Assembly (NCBI RefSeq): GCF_016900775.1
Contig: NZ_JACJKN010000018.1
Span: 1 to 53,402 of the forward strand
DNA from: Olsenella uli
GTDB lineage: Bacteria > Actinomycetota > Coriobacteriia > Coriobacteriales > Atopobiaceae
Reading direction: 5' to 3'
Length of the DNA: 53,402 nt
Shown here in pieces: positions 1-7,151 of the stretch (the first letter of the stretch is position 1; the number at the start of each line of letters is the position of its first letter). The notes below the pieces were generated by a model. It ran no database searches, was not told the origin of the DNA, and was given only the letters and a program-made list of their open reading frames with translations. A program made the position numbers and the translations under genes.

Positions 1-237
1 CATGAGCTCGGAGATGGAGAGCCCGAGCGCGTCTGCGAGCGGCACGAGCAGTGGCACGCTGGGCAGGCTGAGCCCGCGCTCCCACTTTGAGACGGTCTTG
101 TCGCTCACGTAGAGGCGCTCGGCGAGCTGTCGCTGCGTGAGGCCGCGCTCGGCGCGGACGCGGGCGACAAACGCGCCGAGGGTGGCGGCGTCGAGCTGCG
201 GGGCCTTTGGCTCGCGCGGTTCCGGGCTGTCTGTCAT
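1..237 (-). CDS. XRE-family HTH transcriptional regulator, C-terminus beyond window edge
   Basis: The first 79 codons of a Cro/C1-type helix-turn-helix protein are visible before the gene runs off the left edge. ATG at 237 is preceded by a GGAAGGAG ribosome-binding site about 5 bases away. After a roughly 20-residue proline/acid-rich lead comes a textbook HTH_3 domain: RGLTQRQLAERLYVSDKTVS followed by KWERG and the LPLADALGLSISEL-type end. It should bind a short palindromic operator as a dimer. The missing C-terminus would show whether it has a sensor or membrane domain, so its target cannot be named. It is divergent from nothing visible; the next gene (DUF2200) is on the same strand 110 bases upstream. 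Confidence 0.88.
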   Translation of the reverse strand, partial: MTDSPEPREPKAPQLDAATLGAFVARVRAERGLTQRQLAERLYVSDKTVSKWERGLSLPSVPLLVPLADALGLSISELM

Positions 238-347
238 GTGGTCTCCTTCCAGGGTCGGAACATGGCCACGATGCTGGCCCGAGGCTCGCGACGCGTCAAT
301 CGACCGTTGGGCGAGTTGGCGTCTACCTGCGAAAACGCATGCGGCAG

Positions 348-698
348 CTACGAGCGCAGGATCTTCTCCATGGCGCGCCCGCGGGCGAGCTCGTCGACGA
401 GCTTGTCGAGGTAGCGGGCGTTCTGCTCCACGGGGTCGGCGATGGCGGCAACGTCCACGCCGCAGACCTTGCCGGTGATGAGCGCCCTGTTGGGGTTGAG
501 CGCCGGCGCCTCCGAGAAGAACGTCTCGTAGTCCACGCCCGCGGCAATCTGGCGCTCCAGGCCGTCGGTGTCGTAGCCGGTGAGCCAGCAGGTCACCTCG
601 TCGACCTCCTCGCGCGTGCGGCCCTTGCGCTCGGCCTTTTGGACGAGCAGCGGGTAGACCTTGGCAAACGACATCTTCGCGATGGGCGCGCGCGGCAT
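348..698 (-). CDS. DUF2200 family protein
   Basis: A 116-residue protein matching the DUF2200 family over its full length: the N-terminus IAKMSFAKVYPLLVQKAERK and the following EEVDEVTCWLTGY segment are the family hallmark. The function of the family is unknown; no membrane segment or signal peptide is seen, so it is probably cytoplasmic. ATG at 698 has a good AAGGAG site 8 bases upstream; upstream in-frame codons are proline/arginine-rich shadow sequence, so this start is preferred. A TACACT -10-like box lies at 739-744 on the minus strand, about 40 bases upstream of the start. It appears monocistronic. Confidence 0.88.
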   Translation of the reverse strand: MPRAPIAKMSFAKVYPLLVQKAERKGRTREEVDEVTCWLTGYDTDGLERQIAAGVDYETFFSEAPALNPNRALITGKVCGVDVAAIADPVEQNARYLDKLVDELARGRAMEKILRS

Positions 699-738
699 GG
701 GGGACTCCTTCGCGTGGCGTGGGCGTGGGCGTGGGACC

Positions 739-744
739 AGTGTA
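739..744 (-). promoter_or_regulatory. Candidate -10 box for the DUF2200 gene
   Basis: Reading the minus strand there is GCTACACT with hexamer TACACT. The same GCTACACT context recurs upstream of gdx (7064), the ECF lipoprotein (14353) and comF (52455), which suggests a housekeeping -10 form in this genome. No clear -35 is visible. Confidence 0.4.
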
Positions 745-841
745 GCGTGCGGGCGTTGCCGCGGAGGCGGGCGGGGCCTGGAGGAGGCGCATAATTGGCT
801 GCGCGCGGGACTGCGCATCGTCGACAGAGAGAGGTACCCCC

Positions 842-1760
842 ATGCCCCAGCACGTCACCGTCGTTGACTACGACCCGTCCTGGCCGCAGCGCTTTTGGGA
901 GGAGCGCGACCGCCTTTGCGGCGCGCTCGGCGAGGCGGCGCTCGCGATCTGGCACATCGGGAGCACGTCGGTGCCGGGGCTAGCCGCCAAGCCGGTCGTG
1001 GACGTGCTCGTGGCGGCGCGCGGCCTCGAGGAGGTCGACGCCGCGGAGCCGCGTATGCGCGAGCTGGGCTACGAGTGCCTCGGCGAGTTCGGCATCCCGG
1101 GGCGGCGCTACTTTCGCAAGGGTGGCGACGAGCGCACGCACCAGGTCCACGTCTTTGACGCGGGCGACCGGGAGAACGTCATCCGTCACCTTGCGCTCTG
1201 CGACTACCTGCGCTCCCACGAGGGCACGCGTGACGAGTACGCCGCCCTCAAGCGCTCCCTCGCGAGGCGCTTTCCGTACGACATCGAGGGATACTGCGAC
1301 GGCAAGGACCGCTTCGTGCGCGCTGGAGGCTCGGGCGCTCGCGAGCTACGACGACGCGTGGGACCGCCTCTACCTCGCCGCCCGGCGCGTGCAGCGCCCC
1401 CGCGAGGTGTCCCCGCTCGTGGAGGCGGGCTCCGTCGCGGCGGCGCTGCTCACGGATGCCGGCAACGTCTACGTGGGCGTCTGCATCGACACGGCGTGCT
1501 CGCTCGGGATGTGCGCGGAGCGCTCGGCGATCGCAGCCATGGTCACGGCGGGGGAGTCGCGGATTCGAAGGATCGTCGCCGTCATGCCGGACGGGCGTGC
1601 CGGGATGCCGTGCGGGGCGTGCCGCGAGCTCATGATGCAGCTCGACCCCGCGGCGCGGGAGGTCGAGGTGCTTCTCGACTACGAGTCCCGACGCACGACC
1701 CGGCTCGGCGAGCTGGTGCCGGGATGGTGGGCGGACGCGCGCATGGCGCCGGAGGCCTAG
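842..1760 (+). pseudogene. GrpB-domain / cytidine deaminase fusion, interrupted by a frameshift near 1320
   Basis: Codons from 842 encode a GrpB (UPF0157) nucleotidyltransferase-like domain: VDYDPSW, HIGSTSVPGL, KPVVDVLV and the end YDIEGYCDGKDRFVR. At about 1319-1323 the reading frame is lost. The GrpB end (LEARALASYDDAW) and a complete cytidine deaminase continue one frame over to the TAG at 1758. The deaminase half has the zinc motifs CAERSA and PCGACRE and the typical SPLVEAGSVAAALLTD lead. Family alignment predicts Arg-Glu-Leu-Glu where the sequence reads CGCGCTGGAG, consistent with loss of two bases (AG) or gain of one. The deaminase half has no convincing start or ribosome-binding site of its own, so the intact ancestor was probably one fused protein of about 305 residues. 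It may be a true mutation or a sequencing error. Expression of the GrpB half alone (842 to a late stop) is possible. Confidence 0.75.
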
Positions 1761-2293
1761 CGGCCCCGCCGCGCGACGCCCGCGACGAGCTCCGCCACCT
1801 CTCGTGGCGTGCGCCCGGTGGTGTCCACGAGCTCGGAGCCGAGCCCTTGGTAGAGCGGCAGGTAGGCGAGGGCGCGCTCCACGGCGCCCGCGTCGCGCAG
1901 CCCGGCGGTCACGTCCCTCTCGACGCGTGCGCGCAGCGCCCCCTCGCCTGCCACGAGCGACGTCCAGCGCACCCGCGCACCGCACTCGGCGAGCGGAAGG
2001 CGCCCGAGGATCGTCTCGACGATCGCGCGCTCGTGCATCACCCAGCACAGGATCACGTTCTCGTAGGCGCTGCAGCGCAGGAAGTTGCCGAGCGCGTGAC
2101 AGATGTTGTCGAGCACCACCGCCTTTGTCTCTGGCGTCACCTGGAAGGGGTCCGCCTGCCAGCACCAGTCCCCGTCGAGAAGGACCGAGCGCGGCAGCAT
2201 GCGGTTGAGCTCGCGGCAGGCCGTCGACTTGCCGACGCCCATCGGCCCGCCGACGAGGTAGAGGGTCTTGCGCGCGGCGATGAGGTGGCTCAT
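1757..2293 (-). CDS. P-loop nucleotide kinase-like protein (AAA family ATPase)
   Basis: A 178-residue protein with an N-terminal Walker A, GGPMGVGKST (residues 15-24), and a following LLDGDWCWQADPF segment where small-molecule kinases place an acid/lid contact (D41). It resembles bacterial shikimate/gluconate/zeta-toxin-like kinases of unassigned substrate. It follows the upstream XRE/zinc-ribbon gene by only 12 bases, so the two form an operon, and its TAG overlaps the TAG of the converging deaminase fusion by 2-3 bases. The substrate cannot be read from the sequence; the Walker A assignment is secure. Confidence 0.8.
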   Translation of the reverse strand: MSHLIAARKTLYLVGGPMGVGKSTACRELNRMLPRSVLLDGDWCWQADPFQVTPETKAVVLDNICHALGNFLRCSAYENVILCWVMHERAIVETILGRLPLAECGARVRWTSLVAGEGALRARVERDVTAGLRDAGAVERALAYLPLYQGLGSELVDTTGRTPREVAELVAGVARRGR

Positions 2294-2305
2294 CTTCCGC
2301 CCGCC

Positions 2306-2755
2306 CTACGCGTCGCGCCAGCGCTCGAGGGTGGGCAGCACCGCGCCCAGAAGCGACGCGCTCTCGTCCACGGTCCAGCCCATCGCCTCGGCCATGCGCG
2401 GCGCGCAGTCCTCGATCATCTCGTCCATCGTGGTCTCGTAGGTGTAGGCGCCGCCGTCGTAGCACCAGCGGCAGAAGTCGGGGTTCTCGGCGCCGTCGGC
2501 GTCGTGCCCGAGCTGGTCGGGGCCGGTGAACATCATGCCGCAGCTCTGGCAGTAGTGCTCGGGCATCTCCAGCAGCTCGGTCACGGGGACGCCCAGCTCA
2601 CGCGCGATGAGCTTGGTCATGTCGACCCCGGGCGTGGTCTCACCGCGCTCCCAGCGACTCACCGCCTGGCGGGTGATGTAGAGCCTGCGCGCCAGCTCCT
2701 CCTGGGTGAGCCCGCGCTCGCGGCGCAGGCGGGGCAGCACGTCCTTGATGGCCAT
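2306..2755 (-). CDS. XRE regulator with C-terminal zinc-ribbon domain
   Basis: A 149-residue protein. Residues 1-62 form a Cro/C1 HTH (RERGLTQEELARRLYITRQA, VSRWERGETTPG). The second half is a putative zinc-ribbon/transcription-factor domain (PF12674 type) with CQSCGMMF and CRWC pairs and the helical end MDEMIEDCAPRMAEAMGW. This architecture is common in Firmicutes and Actinobacteria, usually beside small enzymes. ATG at 2755 is chosen because GGGAGGC lies about 7 bases upstream and it begins the HTH directly; an in-frame ATG at 2815 lacks these features. Cotranscribed with the P-loop kinase 12 bases downstream, which it may regulate. Confidence 0.87.
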   Translation of the reverse strand: MAIKDVLPRLRRERGLTQEELARRLYITRQAVSRWERGETTPGVDMTKLIARELGVPVTELLEMPEHYCQSCGMMFTGPDQLGHDADGAENPDFCRWCYDGGAYTYETTMDEMIEDCAPRMAEAMGWTVDESASLLGAVLPTLERWRDA

Positions 2756-2948
2756 GGGGCCTCCCTTCGGCTTGGTTGCTGGCACCAGTATCGCCGCACG
2801 AAGGCCCCGGTCCAAGCAACGCTCTGTTGCGCGGCGCTCGGATCTGCCTAGCCCGATTTGCCTAGTCCGACTCCTCGTACGGAACGGGGCGCCGAAGCGT
2901 GCGAAAGGATCGGGCCAAGGCGCCCCGGGCCAAGCGCCCGCGCCAGCC

Positions 2949-3521
2949 CTACTCGAGCCCCGCGTCTCCCTCGGCTCCCGCGTGGAAGCGCGCCCGGTAC
3001 GAGAGCTTGATGGCGAGCAGCGCCAGCGAGAGAAACACCAGCGTCGCGGCCACGGCCGCCATCGCCTCGAAGCTCACGAGCGCACCGGCGAAGATCGCCA
3101 CCACGGCGAGCGCGGGGATGGCCCGCACGAACGTCCGCGCCACCTCGCGCTCCATGTGGGCCGTGAGCTCGTCGTTCTCGCGCGCGTAGTAGCGGCGGAG
3201 CTCCCGCTCGTCTGCGAGCGCGCGCCTGAGCGCCGTGACTTGGCGGACGCTGACGACGCCCGCGACGCAGAAGAGGCCCATGAGGGCGCCGCTCAGAAAG
3301 CTGGACGAGAGCGTGCTGCCGCGCAGGGCGGGCAGGCTCTCGGTCACCGCGAGGACGCTCAGGGCGACGATTGAGGCGCCGATGACTGCCGCCGAGGCGC
3401 TCTCGCGGGCCAAGCGGCGCCGCGCGTCGGCGCGCAGCGCGTCGAGGGAGCGGGCGGGCTCGGGGTCCTTCTCGCCGGGGAAGAGGTCGAGGCCGCGGCG
3501 CAGGGTGTCAAGCTTGCTCAT
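2949..3521 (-). CDS. Four-helix integral membrane protein with cytoplasmic coiled middle
   Basis: A 190-residue protein with hydrophobic segments near residues 43-62, 69-90, 135-153 and 156-175, and a charged alpha-helical stretch between the second and third (RALADERELRRYYARENDELTAH). It overlaps the upstream XRE gene, and paired XRE-membrane genes of this layout are common autoregulated modules in Gram-positive bacteria. Start choice: ATG 3521 has AGGAG 11 bases upstream; GTG 3530 overlaps the XRE stop as GTGA but its ribosome-binding site is too close. The N-terminus carries a Gly-Glu-Lys-Asp copy of the dispersed 12-mer at 3465. Function unknown; I cannot assign a named family. Confidence 0.75.
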   Translation of the reverse strand: MSKLDTLRRGLDLFPGEKDPEPARSLDALRADARRRLARESASAAVIGASIVALSVLAVTESLPALRGSTLSSSFLSGALMGLFCVAGVVSVRQVTALRRALADERELRRYYARENDELTAHMEREVARTFVRAIPALAVVAIFAGALVSFEAMAAVAATLVFLSLALLAIKLSYRARFHAGAEGDAGLE

Positions 3522-3526
3522 GCTGA

Positions 3527-3736
3527 TCACAGCTCCTCGTCTATCTCGGAAAAGTCAAAGACCTCCTCGATGGTGAGCCCGAAGTACCGGGCTATCTTGT
3601 GGGCGAGCGGAAGCGATGCCGTGTACCTGCCCACCTCGATGGAGGTGATGGTCTGACGCGTGGTGCCCACGGCGTCGGCAAGCTCGGCCTGGGAGAGCCT
3701 CCGCTCCCGACGCAGCTCTCTGATCCTCGTTCGCAC
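3527..3736 (-). CDS. Small XRE-family HTH regulator
   Basis: A 69-residue stand-alone HTH_3 protein (RERRLSQAELADAVGTTRQT, then ITSIEVGRYTASLPLAHKIA), the length and end motif FGLTIEEVFDF typical of YgzD-like regulators paired with a membrane partner. GTG at 3736 is taken as start because GGGAGGCG sits 8 bases upstream and the HTH begins at once; the longer ATG-initiated reading frame has no such support. Its 3' end overlaps the membrane gene. The promoter at 3792-3820 is embedded in three GCTTTGCA repeats, so autoregulation is likely. Confidence 0.88.
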   Translation of the reverse strand: MRTRIRELRRERRLSQAELADAVGTTRQTITSIEVGRYTASLPLAHKIARYFGLTIEEVFDFSEIDEEL

Positions 3737-3768
3737 GGCATCGCCTCCCGGGGTCGTGGATGTGAAGT

Positions 3769-3832
3769 TGACAAGCGCGCTTTGCAAATCAAGCATAGTA
3801 CGCTTTGCACAAAATGACAAGTATGCTTTGCA
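3769..3832 (-). promoter_or_regulatory. Promoter and repeated operator of the XRE/membrane operon
   Basis: On the minus strand a near-ideal sigma-70 promoter reads TTGTCA (3820-3815), 17 bases, TATGCT (3797-3792). It is overlaid by repeats of GCTTTGCA on the plus strand: GACAAG-CGC-GCTTTGCA (3770-3786), CGCTTTGCA (3801-3809) and GACAAG-TAT-GCTTTGCA (3816-3832). Two copies share the longer GACAAGnnnGCTTTGCA form. Overlap of the repeats with -35, spacer and start region is what a repressor operator looks like; the encoded XRE protein is the obvious candidate ligand (inference). Confidence 0.72.
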
Positions 3833-3931
3833 TACGCCGGCGAACGGTGACAAAAGCGACGCGGGCGAGAAGGACCTGCAACCCGGGGAGCTGCGCTACC
3901 ATGGGGGACGACGCACGGAAGGGGAGGTCCC

Positions 3932-4435
3932 ATGGAGTACCGGATTCAGGAGATGCCGGCGTTCAGGTTCGCCGGCGTGGCGGCGCGGGTGCCCATGCAG
4001 TTCGAGGGCGAGAACCCGGCGATCGCGCGGCTGGCGGGGAGCATCACGGAGGAGCAGCGCGCCGAGATGCATCGCCTCATGGACCTTGACCCGCGCGAGG
4101 TGGTGAACGTCTCGTGGGACTCCGACACTGACTTCCAGCGCGAGGAGGGCGAGCTCACGCACCTGATCGGCGTGCTCACCACGCGTCCCGCGGCCGAGGT
4201 CGGCGCGGGGCTCGCGACGCTCGAGGCGGCGGCTGGCACGTGGGCAGTCTTCCCGAGCGACGGCCCCTTCCCCGAGGCCATGCAGCAGGCGACGGCGGAC
4301 ATCTACGGCACGTGGCTCGCGACGGCGCCCTACGAGCTCGACGGCTTCAGGATGTTCTCGTTCAGCCGCGTCCGCGATGACGGCACGGCATACAGCGAGG
4401 TCTGGGTGCCCGTCAGGCCCCGCTCCGGTCGGTAG
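3932..4435 (+). CDS. GyrI-like / AraC effector-binding domain protein
   Basis: A 167-residue protein consisting only of a GyrI-like small-molecule-binding domain: N-terminal strand EYRIQEMPAFRFAGVAARVP and C-terminal DIYGTWLATAPYELDGF, the conserved aromatic end of SOUL/GyrI-like domains, followed by SEVWVPV. In the family such stand-alone domains bind cationic drugs or act as gyrase-inhibitor-like antagonists. ATG at 3932 follows AGGGGAGG at about 6 bases. The dispersed 12-mer occurs just upstream at 3864-3875. Ligand unknown. Confidence 0.85.
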   Translation: MEYRIQEMPAFRFAGVAARVPMQFEGENPAIARLAGSITEEQRAEMHRLMDLDPREVVNVSWDSDTDFQREEGELTHLIGVLTTRPAAEVGAGLATLEAAAGTWAVFPSDGPFPEAMQQATADIYGTWLATAPYELDGFRMFSFSRVRDDGTAYSEVWVPVRPRSGR

Positions 4436-4491
4436 GCGAGGGGCGTAGAGCCCGTGGGCTAAACTATGGCTATCGGTGTCGGGAGGTGTCT

Positions 4492-5019
4492 ATGGTCTCC
4501 TATCAGATGGACCTGAACGACGAGCGGCGAGCCGTGGCGATCGAAGTTGCGCTGGAGAGCCCCGGCAACGTGCGCCGGCGTCGCATCGGCGGGCCCGTCC
4601 TCGTCGTCCTGGGGGCGCTGCTCGTCGCGATCGGGGCGCTGCTGCTCGGCTCGGGTTCGGACGTCCTCGGCGTCGCCTACCTCGTCCTCGGAGCCGCAGC
4701 AATCGTGCTCGGCGCGCGGGCGCGGGCGTTCCAACGCTTCGTGCTCAGGCGCGCGGAGACGTTCGTCGACGATGCCTTCCGCTCGGGGGAGGTTCGCTAC
4801 TCCTTCGACGAGGACGGCGTGACCGTCGATTCGCAGGTCGGTCACGGCGTGAGCTACTGGCCCTCCTTCACGGAGTGGGGGACCATGGGGGACTACCTCT
4901 ACCTCAGGCGCGGGGACAACAAGCTGGTGCTCGTGGACGGCGGCGAGCTTGCCCCGGGGGAGCTCGAGGAGGTCAGGGCGCTCGTTGAGCGCCACGTCGT
5001 GAACCGCCGGGACGCCTGA
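4492..5019 (+). CDS. YcxB-like membrane protein
   Basis: A 175-residue protein with two adjacent transmembrane segments (about 35-55 and 58-78: VLVVLGALLVAIGALLLGS and VLGVAYLVLGAAAIVLG), then a cytoplasmic YcxB-like domain (RYSFDEDGVTVDS, SYWPSFTEWGTMGDYLYLRR) as in the YcxB/PH-like family. ATG 4492 is preceded by GGGAGG with 5-base spacing; the GTG at 4486 overlaps that site and is unlikely. Role in the family is not established. A TAAACT-type -10 lies just upstream at about 4460. Confidence 0.75.
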   Translation: MVSYQMDLNDERRAVAIEVALESPGNVRRRRIGGPVLVVLGALLVAIGALLLGSGSDVLGVAYLVLGAAAIVLGARARAFQRFVLRRAETFVDDAFRSGEVRYSFDEDGVTVDSQVGHGVSYWPSFTEWGTMGDYLYLRRGDNKLVLVDGGELAPGELEEVRALVERHVVNRRDA

Positions 5020-5053
5020 GGGCAACCCTTTGCGCGCTCGCCGGCAACGGTCC

Positions 5054-5080
5054 TTGCAGGGGGGCTCGCGGGACTATAAT
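5054..5080 (+). promoter_or_regulatory. Candidate promoter of the duplicated membrane protein gene
   Basis: A perfect -10 hexamer TATAAT (5075-5080) with TTGCAG 15 bases upstream (5054-5059), about 63 bases before the next start. Spacing is short for sigma-70, so the -35 is uncertain; the -10 is unusually strong for this GC-rich window. Confidence 0.5.
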
Positions 5081-5142
5081 CCTTCCACCATATTCGGCCA
5101 TGTGCGCGCCCTGGAGCGAGGCGCTGTGGTTGGGAGGTTGTC

Positions 5143-5832
5143 ATGGAGGGCTTCATCGGCATCGCCGTCGCGGGGATCACGGCCCTTCTCGGTGCGTACA
5201 TGATCGTGACGGGGGACTGTCGCCTTCTGCATGGCTACCACTACGCCACCATCCCCGAGTCGGAGCGGCCCCGCCTTGCGCGAGAGACGGGGGCCTGGAT
5301 GGTGGTCCTGGCCGTGGCCATCGCGCTCATGATTCCGAGCTCCCTGCCGGACTGGGCAACGGTCGTGGGCGTGGTTCTGCTCGTGGCGGGGATTGCGGGG
5401 ACGCTGGTGACCATCGCCCGACACAACGGCGGTCTTGTCACCTCGGCCTCTGGGTCGGGCCTGGTCGGCCTGGGACCGCGCGCCTCGATGGCGGTCTGCG
5501 TTGCGGTGGGCGCGCTGCTCTCGCTCATGGGCGTCATACCGGGCGCGCATATGATCGTGACCGGGGACGTGAGCCTGCTGCACGGCTACCACTACGCCAA
5601 CGTGGCGCCGGCGGATGTTCCGGCGCTCGCGACCGGCGAGGGCCTGGCCATGGTGGGCCTTGGGGCGTCGGCTCTGATCTTCATGATCGGGATAGGCGGG
5701 CAGAGTGCGCTCCGATTTGCCTCGCGCTGGGCCAAGGTGCTCATGGTCGCGGGCGGCGCGCTCTTTGCCGCGAGCATCGTGGCCATGCTGCTGCTCATCG
5801 TCCACTTCAACGGCTCGCTCATGGGAGCATAG
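5143..5832 (+). CDS. DUF3784-like integral membrane protein with internal duplication
   Basis: A 229-residue, six-helix membrane protein built from two similar halves. Residues 17-36 (GAYMIVTGDCRLLHGYHYAT) recur as 134-153 (GAHMIVTGDVSLLHGYHYAN); in both halves the motif follows a first helix and precedes two more. The GxxMIVTGD...LLHGYHY motif is like that of DUF3784 proteins, which normally contain a single three-helix unit, so this is a tandem fusion. GGGAGG precedes ATG 5143. It ends at a strong hairpin shared with the converging antiporter gene. Function unknown. Confidence 0.8.
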   Translation: MEGFIGIAVAGITALLGAYMIVTGDCRLLHGYHYATIPESERPRLARETGAWMVVLAVAIALMIPSSLPDWATVVGVVLLVAGIAGTLVTIARHNGGLVTSASGSGLVGLGPRASMAVCVAVGALLSLMGVIPGAHMIVTGDVSLLHGYHYANVAPADVPALATGEGLAMVGLGASALIFMIGIGGQSALRFASRWAKVLMVAGGALFAASIVAMLLLIVHFNGSLMGA

Positions 5833-5833
5833 C

Positions 5834-5876
5834 GCGACGTGACCGCCCGCGGGAGCCTTGTGGGCGGTCACGTCGC
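5834..5876. terminator. Bidirectional terminator-like hairpin
   Basis: A perfect 15-base inverted repeat (GCGACGTGACCGCCC, 5834-5848, with its complement at 5862-5876) and a 13-base loop lies directly after the stop of the duplicated membrane gene and before the converging antiporter gene. No T tract follows, which is usual in this genome. Confidence 0.75.
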
Positions 5877-5931
5877 CCACGCCGTCCGGGCTCCCTGTGA
5901 CGGCGATGCGCCTCACGTCCCTCGGCGCCCG

Positions 5932-6900
5932 CTACCTCAGCACGGACGCCGCGATGTAGGCGGCGTAGAGCACCACGAAGATCACGCCGTTCACGCGGCT
6001 CATCTCGTGGCGCCTGCCCACGTAGCAGAAGCCCACGAGCGCAAGCGAGAACGCCGCCACGAGCGCGAGGTCCAGGTTGTATGCCGCGTCATAGGGGATG
6101 GACGAGAAGAGAGCGGGCCCGCCCATCACGAGCAGCAGGTTGGCGATGTTGGAGCCGGTGACGTTGCCCACGGCGATGTCGGAGTTGCCGCGCAGCGCGG
6201 CCACGACGCTCGTCACGAGCTCGGGCAGGCAGGTTCCGAGCGCCACCACGGTGATGCCGATGACGCGCTCGGAGATGCCGGCGGCGCTGGCGACGAGCGT
6301 GGCGTTGTCAACCACGAGGTCGGCGCCCACCTTGAGCATGACGGCGCCCACGACGACGAGCCACACCGCCCAGGCGACGCTCGGCTTCTTCGCGGGGGCC
6401 CCTGCCCCGGCGCCCTCCCGCGAGCCCGCGTCCTTCTCGTCCGCGCCCTCCTTCAGGCCCATCTGCGTGGTCTGCACGAGAAACGCCGCGAAGGCCAGGA
6501 GCAGCACGACTCCCTCGAACCGCGTGACCTCGCCTCCGGTGTTGGCGAGCAGCGCGAGCAGCGCGCAGGCCGCCACGCTCACCGGGATCTCGAAGCGAAT
6601 GGTGCCGCGCGAGAGCGCGACGGGGGCGATGACGGCGGAGAGGCCGAGGATGAGCAGCAGGTTGGCGAGGCAGCTGCCCACAACGTTGCCGAAGGCCATG
6701 TCGGCGTGGCCCGCGGCGGCCGAGGTGATGCTCACGACGAGCTCGGGCAGGGAGGTTCCGATGGCGACGACGGTGAGCCCCGCCACGCGCTCGGGCATGC
6801 CGAAGCGCGCGGCGAGCCGGCACGCGCCGTCCACGAGGAGGTTGGCGCCGCCCACGAGCAGGCCAAAGCCGACGACAATTGCGAGAAGGCTCAGAAGCAC
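5932..6900 (-). CDS. Calcium/sodium antiporter (CaCA family, YrbG-like)
   Basis: A ten-helix cation exchanger with the two inverted alpha-repeats of the CaCA superfamily: VVAIGTSLPELVVSITSA with GNVVGSCLANLLL in the first half and VVALGTCLPELVTSVVAA with GNVTGSNIANLLL in the second, carrying the ion-binding acidic residues. A charged cytoplasmic loop (KEGADEKDAGSREGAG) separates the halves, as in YrbG. GTG 6900 is preferred (AGGA 5 bases upstream; 322 residues); ATG 6930 would add ten residues but lacks a ribosome-binding site and abuts an AATACT -10-like box. It probably exports Ca2+ in exchange for Na+ or H+. Family assignment is firm; ion specificity is inferred. Confidence 0.9.
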   Translation of the reverse strand: MLLSLLAIVVGFGLLVGGANLLVDGACRLAARFGMPERVAGLTVVAIGTSLPELVVSITSAAAGHADMAFGNVVGSCLANLLLILGLSAVIAPVALSRGTIRFEIPVSVAACALLALLANTGGEVTRFEGVVLLLAFAAFLVQTTQMGLKEGADEKDAGSREGAGAGAPAKKPSVAWAVWLVVVGAVMLKVGADLVVDNATLVASAAGISERVIGITVVALGTCLPELVTSVVAALRGNSDIAVGNVTGSNIANLLLVMGGPALFSSIPYDAAYNLDLALVAAFSLALVGFCYVGRRHEMSRVNGVIFVVLYAAYIAASVLR

Positions 6901-7063
6901 GACGATCCTTTCGGGTCGGGGATACCACATCTAGTATTCCTGAGGGAAAACCGCCCAAGATGCGGTCGCCCTCCGACTCCCAAGCGAATCCACAGATGCG
7001 CGTCTACGCGCGCTCGCCCGGCGGGCACCGCCAGGCTGCGCCACCTCCACGCGCGCAGCGTGC

Positions 7064-7069
7064 TACACT
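7064..7069 (+). promoter_or_regulatory. -10 box upstream of the guanidine riboswitch
   Basis: TACACT in the recurrent GCTACACT context lies about 20 bases before the riboswitch aptamer, the right distance for transcription to start just ahead of it. No obvious -35. Confidence 0.5.
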
Positions 7070-7089
7070 GCCCCACGACCCGTGGGGGT

Positions 7090-7131
7090 CCCTGACGAGG
7101 GGCAGCCGTACCAGGAACGCAAAGACGGCGC
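7090..7131 (+). promoter_or_regulatory. Guanidine-III (ykkC-III) riboswitch
   Basis: The stretch matches the compact ykkC-III aptamer in order and spacing: CCTGACGAGGGGC, GCCGTACC, then AAGACGGCGC. The ACGAGG segment, the GCCGTAC strand and its pairing partner GACGGC (pseudoknot) are the conserved core known from guanidine-III riboswitches. It lies about 20 bases before the ATG of a Gdx-type SMR exporter, the canonical partner, and just upstream of the GAAGGAGG ribosome-binding site. Guanidinium binding to the pseudoknot should expose that site (known mechanism for the class). Confidence 0.85.
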
Positions 7132-7151
7132 ATCTACCGAAGGAGGCTTTC

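Noticed and set aside
1248-2465. Very long minus-strand open frame opposite GrpB-CDA and kinase genes (and similar long frames at 20031-21899, 25093-29079, 39778-42627)
   Set aside because: They are Arg/Gly/His/Ala-rich shadows typical of high-GC antisense frames, without family motifs or ribosome-binding sites, and lie opposite well-recognised genes.
5932-6930. ATG at 6930 as start of the antiporter
   Set aside because: No ribosome-binding site and it overlaps an AATACT -10-like box; GTG 6900 has an AGGA site at good spacing.
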